Of a DNA stretch of 64,000 nucleotides, positions 12,469-23,300 are shown piece by piece. Location: positions 22,431,113 to 22,495,112 of the forward strand of contig NC_081201.1 of NCBI RefSeq assembly GCF_902713425.1, read 5' to 3'. Source of the DNA: Acipenser ruthenus. Taxonomy: Eukaryota > Chordata > Actinopteri > Acipenseriformes > Acipenseridae. The position numbers were made by a program, and so were the translations under genes. The first letter of the stretch is position 1, and each line of letters starts with the position of its first letter. The notes beneath the pieces were generated by a model, which was given only the letters and a program-made list of their open reading frames with translations, searched no databases and had not been told where the DNA came from.

Positions 12469-12614
12469 CCCTTATAAAAGTTTAGCATGGTAATTGTGTA
12501 GCTGTCCCATGCTTTTCACTATGTCTTTACCATATGCTTTACAATTCTTACTATGCTTTCTCTAAGCTTTATTACACTTTGCTATGCTTTTACCATGTTA
12601 AACTTGTATTAGGG
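12469..12614. mobile_element. 146-bp MITE of the 'TTTACCATG' family
   Basis: The terminal inverted repeats are CCCTTATAAAAGTTTAGCAT and, on the reverse complement of the right end, CCCTAATACAAGTTTAACAT. The interior is a degenerate tandem of about 12-bp 'atgctttaccat' words. Related copies occur near 19360-19515, 36430-36650 and 51570-51705. Confidence 0.7.
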
Positions 12615-12639
12615 AAGTCGTCTGGTCTGTTGTAGTGTG

Positions 12640-12850
12640 GTGAGGAGAAACAGTCCTCGTTGATTTTGTCTCTCAAACCCATGGAAGTTCCAGAGTCAAT
12701 GCAACACTCCCTGTGGAATCGCCAGTGTTTACTACTGGTAACTTCACATAGCGAAGCTGCTCTTCCCTCACTGTATCACTCACCCTGCACACCGTGCATT
12801 AGCAGGGTGAGCCACTCGGGGGCCCAGGGGGGGTCACTTCTGGGTTTTAG
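12640..12850 (-). mobile_element. SINE-like copy, decayed
   Basis: It shares 'gaggagaaacagtc', 'gtcaatgcaacactccctgtggaatcgcc' and 'gcagggtgagccactcgggggcc' type blocks with 1160-1300 and 61250-61680. The last block, read on the minus strand, is the tRNA-like head with the A box. It is strongly diverged. Confidence 0.5.
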
Positions 12851-12880
12851 ATGTCTACTGCTAAGAGTGGCTTCAATTAT

Positions 12881-13400
12881 AGGGTGACCACCCATCCCTA
12901 ATTGGATGGGACAGTCCCTAAATGTAAAGATCAAGTCCCGGTCCCGGGCTAAATTACTTTGGGACAGAATTTGTCCCAGATTCATAGACAGTGCAATCTA
13001 CAGATTTAGCGCCACAGTCTAACCATAGCATCTGCTTAGTGCAAAGCCCTGCCCTGGCTGCATAATTTTGCAATGCCTACACAGCCCCAGAATAATTGAC
13101 ACACTGGATAGCCAATCTAAGACATAAAACTATACAGTCCCACTATCATGTTTTTTTTCTTTTTGCACTCACATCACATCTTCCACAACAGCCTGACACT
13201 GATCTGCTTTGGCAAAAGCAAACAAAATACAATTTGAAGAATATTTTAATTTCAGTGTTTTCTTTGTTTTTGAGAATGGCTGACTCTAAAAGTTGAAGTG
13301 ACACTGATAGTGATATGCCGGTAAAGGAAGGACACTATACAACCAGGCCTACTCCACCACAGAAAAAAGTAAGCACCTGTGCAAATTCAGAGAGTAATGG
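12881..13400 (+). other. DNA-transposon-like fragment with short exon-like frame
   Basis: It starts with TAGGGTGACCACCCATCCC followed by 'gggacagtccc' blocks, typical of a transposon end. Further on, ATGGCTGACTCTAAAAG at 13276 opens a frame that reads MADSKS then stop. Beyond the stop the frame continues SDTDSDMPVKEGHYTTRP up to a GTAAGC donor-like site at about 13368. This may be the decayed first exon of a transposase or of a host gene copied by it. I recognise no family. Confidence 0.3.
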
Positions 13401-14253
13401 GTTAGGTTGTTAGGTTATACACATAGATTAGGAAAAGTGCAAATGATTCAACACGTGTTTTGTTTTGTTTTTTCTATACATTGTATTGAAAATATTTTAG
13501 AATTGGAAACTGGGTTTAAAATGATATTAAGAAGCATTCAAAGTTTATATTTAATTTTGAAATGCTGTTATTAAATATGTAAATACATAATACCCCCTCC
13601 CCCCCATTACAAAAGTGGCAAGTGACCCGTTTTTATTACTGGTGCTCCACACATTTAATTTGCAAATACACACATTTCTGAACTTTAAAGACGCTCTGCA
13701 CATTATCTAAACACAATTCCATTGCTAACACACTTGTCTCTTATTTGAGTGATTCCTCTTCTTCATTTCCAATTGCTAACAACATGTGTTTCTTTGAACA
13801 AACATTCCACATTTATGCAATATTCCCAGCAAACATTAGTACATTTTTACTCATACAGAGGTCTATATGAAGCCTAAAGGAAAATCCAGACCAAGTTCAT
13901 GGATATAGGCTCATTGTTGTCATGCACTACTAAAAGACACATACACATAGAATTTCCAAGGATAAATATCGAAACTTTCTTTCTATGCTTCTGGACGCGG
14001 GACATTTGTTAGGAAATCGGGAATGTCGCTGCCATAGGGGCTGTTATTAGCGTGTATGCGCTTGGACTCAGACAACAGACCCCAGTGCATCCAATATATG
14101 AAACTATTCATTATGAAAAAAAATTATTTCGTTCGTAAGACAAAGAATAAGTACAATACACAAATCCACTGCAGTTTCTATACCTTCTTCACTCCTTCAG
14201 CATATACCACGTTCCTACTACTGTACTAGCACTTACAATCCGCCAGCCCTAGA

Positions 14254-14310
14254 GTCACATGATAGTTAGCACACAGTTCAGCGGCTATGGGGTGTGTGTG
14301 TCACATGACC
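14254..14310 (+). promoter_or_regulatory. VPS26A: Paired GTCACATGA E-boxes in the VPS26A promoter
   Basis: GTCACATGAT (14254-14263) and GTCACATGACC (14300-14310) lie 46 bp apart and about 80-130 bp before the VPS26A start codon, in a locally GC-richer stretch. They resemble the GTCACGTGAC CLEAR element bound by TFEB and TFE3 at lysosome and endosome genes, with CA in place of CG at the core. The functional reading is inference. Confidence 0.45.
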
Positions 14311-14386
14311 GAGGCAGCAGGAGTTAGGGAGGATTTTCAGAGGGATCAGAGTAGTATACACACACACACTTTGGAAACGGGCTGAA

Positions 14387-17300
14387 ATGGTGAGTTTAAT
14401 TCAAACTGAAAACACTACGATGTGAATAAGAGTTTTAGCTTCACTGAATGCACCGTACCTTTCCTGTAAACGGAATATCAGGCTTTATAAATTGCATTTA
14501 CGGCGAGCTGTATTGTTGTTTTATCCGTATGGCATGAAAGTGCAGGAGGCCTGTGTTGGTCCTGGGACTTGATTTGGGGGAGTAATTGAGTTGAGGCCCA
14601 TTTTCTGTGACTAACGTCAGAACAGTTCATGTGTATTTGAAAGTTAAAAGCATATTTGAGACGCTGTGAAGTAACATATGGTTGCATGCGGTAAACGACA
14701 TTCCAGGCGTGCAAGCTTAATTTCCGTGTTAACCAATGTCAACCGAGTGAACCTTTTGCTTGTGGAAGCGTGTCATACTTCCCTTCAATTAATAACACCT
14801 CTCAAGTCTTAGGGAAAACACGAAGTCGCATTGTTATAAAACATACTTGAACTGTGGTCGGTTGTTCTGGCATAATGAGAGTAATAATTCGGTTGGTAAA
14901 TTGTCTATTATTGAAATTATAATTTTTTATTCAGAATCTTGTTAACGTGACACGGGTCTGGCTCATTGGCAACAGGAAGACGTTTTCTTGAATGAACCCA
15001 ACGAAACATCAGTATGTTGTTAGTTCTCAAGGGGCTTGGAAGTGTTACTGTAGATTTGAATTGCCTTTCTGAAGGAACTATCAGGACATACAGTTACAAG
15101 CACGAAATAGCTAAGCAGCATTTGGATTACAATCTCCATTTTCTCCCAAACCTACCTAAACAACAACCAGTTTAAAGGTGGAACAGGGAAATAACAGACC
15201 TCTCCCCTCCATGTTCATGTATAATCAAGAATCAGTATTAATGGGTACTGTAAGATAGAGGTTTAGATTGTCCATTGCTGGGGATACATATCATATATTT
15301 CAATATATCTAGGGAACCGCGAAATGTACATCTTTAGCACTAGCTATTGACCATGTTAAAATCTAGGAGGATATGGTGGCTGTCTGTCTGTCCATGTTTC
15401 AGTTCTCCACAGCAGGAATTACAATGCAAAGTAAAAGCTCACCAACACTACAAAGTTTAACCTCACACAACGCAGCTGTATTACCTGCATGCTTTAAAAA
15501 CAAACAAAAAAACCCCAAATCTGTTCTTTGAACATTCGGTTGTGACTTTGTAAATGTGATTATATTGGCTTACTTAATAAAGCTAATTAAGGATGTACAT
15601 AATTACTGATTATCATTTAATCTGTAGATGAATTGCATAAATAGCACCTGATCAATTAATAATAAAACCAGAGTGACTTTCTTGTGCTCTTAACTGCAGT
15701 TCTTGGTAGTAGCTTTTTAGCACTCTGTAATCCACCGCCAAAAACAATCCTGTTTCATGTATTGATTTCTTGTTTTGTTGCGTTGCAGAGTTTCCTTGGA
15801 GGTTTGTTTGGTCCAGTGTGTGAAATCGATGTTGTTCTCAATGACGCTGAGACAAGGAAGACGGCAGAAATAAAGACAGAAGATGGCAAAGTAGAAAAAC
15901 ACTTCCTGTTCTACGATGGGGAGTCGGTTTCAGGGAAGGTATGTTCATTTTGGGTAGTCCTTTCTTCTTGAACTAAAAGTACATACTTCTGCCTTCATTC
16001 ATACTGAATTGTAGTGAGTTGTGATGTGCTGTTGACCAAAAAGACACAGCCCTAATTCTACTACAAGGTTAATTTAGTTATAAACACACACCACAGTAGA
16101 AATGTTTATGGATGTAATGTTATGTTTTTACCGTATGGTAAGTGGTTTTTTACACATTGTGCGCCTTAAAATAAATGTGAACTCATTTAAACATTAATGT
16201 CGGAACCAACAGTCTTTACCTGCTCGTAATTGACCTTGGCAACTAACGAAAGGTCACAATAGTGAAAGATGAACAGGATATTGGTATAAAACGAAAAAAT
16301 GTTTTATTTTTATTTATTTATTTTTATAGGAGGAAATGTTTTAGGTTATATTTTGGACATGAGGCCTAAGGCCGATTGAAAATGATGTAGTCGTTTAAAG
16401 TGAATTTCTAAAGTCCCGTTACCTTTTGAGGGTGTCTACTGTAGGATAATGACCACTCTACTTGGAAACTGATTTAACTGAGACAATCAATGAGGATCAT
16501 AATAAAGAGTAAAATGTTGTATTTGACTTTCTGGCAAATAAATTGGTTTAATTAACATTTTTTTTTTAGAATGTTAAGCACCTCAATATAAATCAAAGGT
16601 GGTTGTTTTTGAAAAATCTAAGAGTTTGATGAATCAAGTTCTGTATGTGGCCTATGCAGTTTTCCCTTAAGTGTAAACCTTTAGGTTGAGTTTTGGGGGG
16701 CGCTGGTGAGTTGCGTCTATCCTTCCCCTAGCTCTAATCTCTATGTCACTCACTCTCCCTCTTCTATATAAGTCTCCTGTTTCCACTTCCGCCCTCTCTA
16801 GCGTTTGTTTGTTTTCATACCCAACCTCCTCCCCTTCTCCTCCTTTCTGGTTCAGCAGCCCTGCACCGGTCCCATCTGGGGGGTTAGTGAGGCGCACTTT
16901 CCCCAGCCTCCCTGGGCTACAACCCTTTGAGCTGGAGGTTCTGCGTGGGGCCAGAGGGGACCCCCGGCCACACACTCTATCCTGTCGCAGCTTGTGCGCT
17001 TTCCCTATTCTAATTTCTGGAGACTCTCTCTCCTTCTCAGCTGTTGACGCAAAGTCTGTCTCGCAGTCCTTCGATCTCTTTCTAATCTCTCTACTTCTTT
17101 CTTTCTAGCTCCAGGACTCCTGTAAGCTCCGTTCCACAATCCTGAGTCCCTCTAACTTTTTTTCCTTTCAAGGCTCTCCTCTGGAGGTCCGTTCGGTCCC
17201 GGTGGGTAGCTCCGTTCCCAAGTTGCTCAGCTGCAGCGGCTCTCCAAGAGTCAGGTCCTCTGTCCCTTCAATCCTTTATGGGTAGCTCCATTCCCAAGCC

Positions 17301-20300
17301 GCCACGTAAGCGGCTCTCCGCAGAGTGGGGAATTCTTTCTATGTGTTTTCGGGTCTTGGGTCACCGGACCAGCTTTTGGCAATAAGGTTCTCCATCGCCG
17401 AGAGCAAGACTCCTGTTCTATCCCTTTAACTCCCTTCAAGTATCTTGGCGCTCTCCGAGCTGTCATGAAGCACTACACTTACCTCTTGCCATTGCTCCAT
17501 GAATTGTTTTCGTACAAAGGGAATTTTTTTTTTCTCATTTCCTCCTTTTGCCAGTTTCTGAAATGTCTTCCGCCCCAAACACACAGGAAGCAGCAAAAGA
17601 GTTTACTTACCTACCTGTCCAAGCATTGTTATTTCCTATCCCAAGCTTGTAATCAGCAAGGCAGTATTGTTTTGTGTGGGAATTATCTTGTGATCTACTG
17701 TGGATTGTTTTTGAACAGAGTTTTGTAAAGTCACTAGTAAAGGTTATTACCAAGATTTGTGTGTAGACTCCTGTGTAGTAGTCAAAAGACCAATATGAAT
17801 GAATCAAGAACACACATATTCAGTGTTAAACCAAACACTTTGAGATATTGGCTTCTTTTCTGCTACTGTAGAAAACTGTATTCTATGATTCTCTAGATCA
17901 GGATTGATTGTGGGTACAATGAACCCTTCTCTGGCTTCTAAAAAGCTGCCACAGCCACACTATCAAAGCCTCACACAGTCGTGTTCAAATCCAATTACTT
18001 GGCTTGGGACTGACGTGTGTGCTACATACACACACACACTGACTGATAAAAACAGGTCAGTGCATCGATTACTAAGTACTGTAATAGGATGAATGAGAGA
18101 GTGAAATAAATCCATCAATCCCAATACAGGCCTAGGACAAATAAAGGTCTGGTCTGGCGAATTCGCAATTGCTGCAGAGACAGCGTGATTTGTAACAGTA
18201 GGTGTACGCCGTAAGGTTGAGTTTCTTCACAGCGGTCCATGTCACCAAAACCAGCTTCCTGTCTTTCGTTTCACATTTTAATTCTACTTCCATGTACTGT
18301 AATGCACATTCCGAACGGGAATTCATAAATTACTGTTAACTCTTTTTCTGGATAAAATTCAATTCAGTTCAAGTGTTATTGTTTAACCAGGATGTGAACC
18401 ACTTACAGTAGCAGCAGCTGCAGCTCACAATCCCACAGCTACCCAGAAAAAAAGAAAGAAAATACATTAAAATGAAATTAAATCAGTTCTGAAGATAGGT
18501 GGGGACACTTCTGATGTTTTCAGATTTTGCGAATTAAGTAGTTTGAATAGCAATAGCAAACTGGACCTTTTCATAAAGGGTGTACCAGAGGTCCAGAAAA
18601 TGATCTGGAGAGTAATAGGCTGCTGGTGTGTGCAGAGGCACATTGCACTCATAGAAGGGACTTAGGGGATGGTCTGGATACAATGGAAATATGTATTGGG
18701 TGGTACTGTAGGTATAACTTTGTTTGTTTGGCATATCATTTGCTTCCTGGTCAGGGTATCTGAATGTGCTTTTCGGCCCCATAGCCATGCTATAAAATGC
18801 GTTATTTTGTATGTCCATGTTGTCCCGATTGGTTTACATTCTGCCGGGTGTATTATATCTTGATAGACCTAATGTATTTTTGGCCTTTCATTCCATTTGG
18901 GGGTGGGCAATTCTCTGTCTAGCTTAGCATAGTCCTTTATCCCTGTCACAGGAGTGTGTTCTCTCATTCAGATTTCATGCCATGTCTGGTACCATAGCCT
19001 GCCATAGCCTGCCATAATGATCTGTAGCTACAGTAGCTCAGTGATTACAGTAATATGCAGCTCCCTAGTGTGAAGTGCACAGGCTGCCATCCAGTTTAAA
19101 TAGCTGCTGGTTACTGTGTTACCAGGCTGTTCTGAGTAGACCACACAGAGGGACAGACAGTGATTAGGAAAGACCATTCAAGTCAAGTTTTTGCCCCACT
19201 AAAGTTTTCAGATTTTGCTGTTCACTGTCTATACAGAAGGTTATTAATGGAGAGTGGAAATGTTTGTCAGTTTCCACTCTAAATATACCTAAATATGATT
19301 TACAGGGTTAACACCAGTCACAAGACCATGGCTATTGTAACTCTGTCAAATACTCTTTAAAAGCTGCTGTAGTAAAAACATAGCAATGTGATAAAGACCA
19401 GAAAGGTATAGTAAAGCATATTTTAAAATGTGGGAAACCAAAGTAGACTTTGGTAAAGGCACAGTATAGCAAGGCAAAACTGCAAAAATACTAAGGTAAA
19501 CTTTTATAAGAGTATGGCATAACAACATTACAATTAATGTTATAAGCATATCTTTGTGAAATTAAATACAGTATGAAAAAATAGTCATTGGATAAATAGG
19601 ATTAAGACAATGCCAGAAAGCATAAATATTAAATAAAATCTAAATTATGCTATTTGTAGGTAGCAGTACATGGCTTGTGCAGTTAGTAGATATGTTTTTC
19701 AGTCACACTTGCCATTGAGAAAAGTATGTTGAGCACAACTTGACGTTTAAACTTTATTTTTCAAATTGGTTAAAATATTTAAACGTGGTAGATTTAAAGG
19801 TGTTAAAGTTAGAATGTTTAATAAATAAACAGAATCTAACACTCCTACTACTAGGCATGCAGAAATTCTACTGTAATAGAGAAAAATATGCCAACAAAGG
19901 TGCCATGTAATTTATATTCATATTATACAGTACAGAGCATAACCCTGAGGCATTTTACACACTTGTGCTAATGACGCTGTTCCTGCTATCTGCAGGATGT
20001 TTCAAGTAATTAAATAATCAGACCATTGTATACATACTGTGATCATTTTTCTTTTCCAGGTAAATCTCACTGTTAAACAGACGGGAAAGAGACTAGAGCA
20101 CCAAGGGATTCGGATTGAATTTGTAGGGCAGATTGGTGAGTTATCTGTGCATCTGTTATACAGTCTGCTCCTTTTCACTAATCAGTAAAGACAGTCGGGT
20201 CTTATTGGACAGTCCTGGAATGTTTGTCATATTTGTTCCACATTTAATTATCTTTGAATTGTTCTTGTATCATATAATACAGCTATCTGTATAAAAGTGC

Positions 20301-23300
20301 TAAAAATTCTCCAAAAACAAAACAGTTTTGAGTTATAAACTCATACAGTCAGGGGAGCGCAGGTTCGTGTCCTTGCTGTGCAAAGTTGCCGATATTCACT
20401 GGGGATTGCACAGGGATTGTCGCATTGCTTCTGGCACTCCCACGGTTTGGGGAGGAAACATTCTGTGAATAAAATACCATTAAAAATCATGTTTACTTTA
20501 ATGTTTGTGTCTTTTGTATAGGAAAAGGTGAGATCTACAAAGTGACGGCTAAACTACTGTCATTGTTTTTCTCTGCCCTTTAAAGCTGCTGTTACAACAG
20601 CGGCACCATAATTAAAATGTGAGCAAGACTGAGTGATTAAAAAGTTTGCAGGACACTTTATAATCCTGCCCAACAACAGAAACATGTGGAGGCCACCATT
20701 TCTAGAACAAGGCAACAAGATTCTAGAACTACAATAGCCATCAACTATCAAGGGTCCTGCGGATGATGCCCTACAGTTCTTAGGGTCCTTATTCAAAATG
20801 CACTGATTCTGTCTGTCACACTCTACACCATGAACATAACTGATTCATCATAGGCTCCTAGCATCTTCTAGACATTTGGGTATAATTTGAAAAACTGTTT
20901 ATATTAAGGATGCTTATACAAGTTGGTTATGACTAACACGTCCTTGAAGTGCAGTAGTTTTTTTTTTTTTTTTCCCTTGTTTCCAGTAGATGCTGACGAC
21001 CAGTTAACAGAATTGATTTCTTTTTGCATATTAGCACTTCCTAAAGGGAGTTAAAAAGCATGTGTTTGTCATGTGAACTCTGGGTTGGTTTGATCCTTTA
21101 CCGATGATAGAATATTTGTGTAGCAGCTGCTCATGTGGCCTGATGAATATCACAATCACGTATTTGATAGAGCAGCCACTGGGTGTTTTGAGCACTCACT
21201 TTTGAGGCAGCATTTTTAGTTTAAAGTAAAGCTGAGGATAGATATTTGTTCAGAAAGTCCAGTTTAGAGGCACCTTTTAGTTGTTGTATTAAAGTGATTT
21301 ACAACATTTTCTTAATACAGTTGGCCTATCCCATTTCTTACCTGTTTACTATCCTAGTGTTTGTGTTCTCTCTATCATTCTCTGCTGTAGTTTCTGCTTT
21401 GTTATTTACCAGCATTATTGGAATGGAAAATACAACATCACAGCTGCTGAGGGTCAGAAATTACAGCTGCACACTCCTAGTGGTAGTTTTTCAAACCAAC
21501 CCATTTAAGAAATTGTGTGATTGATATAGGACATCAGGAAGCCTGCTAAACAGAAACCACAGACACAAATGTAACTGCTAAGAAATTAAATATTAAGAAA
21601 ATGTTGATGGTTTAAGTATCCCTTTTTATGCCTTATTTCCTTTTTCAGAGCTGTTCAGTGATAAGAGCAACACCCATGAGTTTGTGAACCTGGTGAAGGA
21701 GCTGGCCCTGCCAGGAGAGCTGACCCAGAACAGGAGCTATGACTTTGAGTTCATGCAGGTGGAGAAGCCATACGAATCCTACATCGGCGCCAATGTCCGG
21801 CTCAGGTATTCTCCTACTTTCCTTTATGTTGAGACCACAGGGGTGCTTTAAACTTCAAAAAACAAGCAGATTGTGAAGATGACTGAAACAGAAAATTATA
21901 TACAAGTTAATGTAAAGAAGATGAAGAATGCATGGGTAGTGTGACTAATATTTCACATGCATACAAGGTTGCTCTTAAAATCTTTGAAAGCAGTTGAGAA
22001 ATAAATGACCATACAAATTAATAAAACTCAAAAATATGTGCTTTCAATCAATAAGAACAACTCTCCAGGCCAGCCCTAACAGCCAGAGTGGTCTGATGAA
22101 TTTGATTATCCCCCTGGGTATGCAAATTGTTTTACATACAGTGTCTATATACAATCTCCAATTGTGGTGATACTTGGTAAAGACATTCTGTAGCACAAGT
22201 TAGCAGTACCTGAAACTGGGGATATAAAGAGGTGCATGTCGCTTATGCATTTTATGTACATACTTCTATCATGTATTATCCAATTGTGAAAAAACTTGCT
22301 AACCATAGTTAACCTTTTTCTGTTCTCCCAAAAGGTATTTCCTTAAAGTGACGATTGTGAGAAGGCTGTCGGACTTGATCAAGGAGTATGACCTCATAGT
22401 ACATCAGCTAGCCTGCTACCCAGATGTGAACAACTCCATCAAAATGGAAGTGGGGATAGAAGACTGTCTACACATAGAGTTTGAATACAACAAGTCCAAG
22501 TAAGTCTTGCATCTGAAGAAGAGATTTCTGAAAGTCTTAAAAGCGAGGGATTTTTCATCCTAGTTAATAGAATAAATAGTATCAAATCTATTACCAGATT
22601 TTATAACTAACTTTATATAACGGTGGGCAGTCCTGATTGTGCTCAATTATGTTTCAGATGAAAATAAGGGGGCTGAATGATTGTATTTTTTCCTGCTGTT
22701 GTTTGTTTAACCTCTGCTGTCTTTTATCAGTAGTTCCTGTACATGCTGGTTTAACTCAAGAGACAAAATTGGTGAATTCTCAAGAGACAACATTTAGAAT
22801 AGCACCAGTAAGAATTGTATGAACAGTTGAAGGACTTTGCGTGTAGTGGCAAGAAGGAAACTATTTTTTTTCATGTTTCTTAATATGCATCGTGCACAAA
22901 AGACTAAAGTATGTACCAAAACCACAACAGTTCAATGTAGATCACCAAGTGGTTTGTGAATGAATACGTGTTTTTAAAGCTGGTATTGATACATATTCTC
23001 CTTATCTCATTTAATTTGTCTTAACAGAAAGGTCCATCATTAAATGACCACTTGATCTTATTATCTAATTATGCATGCATCATAAAAGTACAGTAGCCAA
23101 TCAGGACATTTGCATGTATCATGATACATATCGTATCGCGGTCTGTATATTGTGATACAGTGCATATTGTATCATGAGATTAGTGTATTGCTACACCCCT
23201 AATTCTAATTGTTCTGATATCAATCTGCTACCAATAGAAACAAACAGGGTCAATATGAAATTACTTTCATCCCAGTTGCAGATGGAAACAAGTAATAAAA

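Larger units (their letters stand above)
9100..14230. other. Intergenic region between SRGN and VPS26A
   Basis: No supported gene was found. The interval is filled with MITEs and SINEs listed separately. Between them, 10350-11100, 11880-12465 and 13420-14230 are AT-rich with nothing I can identify. Confidence 0.55.

Noticed and set aside
16743-17108. 121-residue plus-strand frame in VPS26A intron 2
   Set aside because: Low-complexity Ser/Pro/Leu composition from a pyrimidine-rich repeat block, with no family resemblance.
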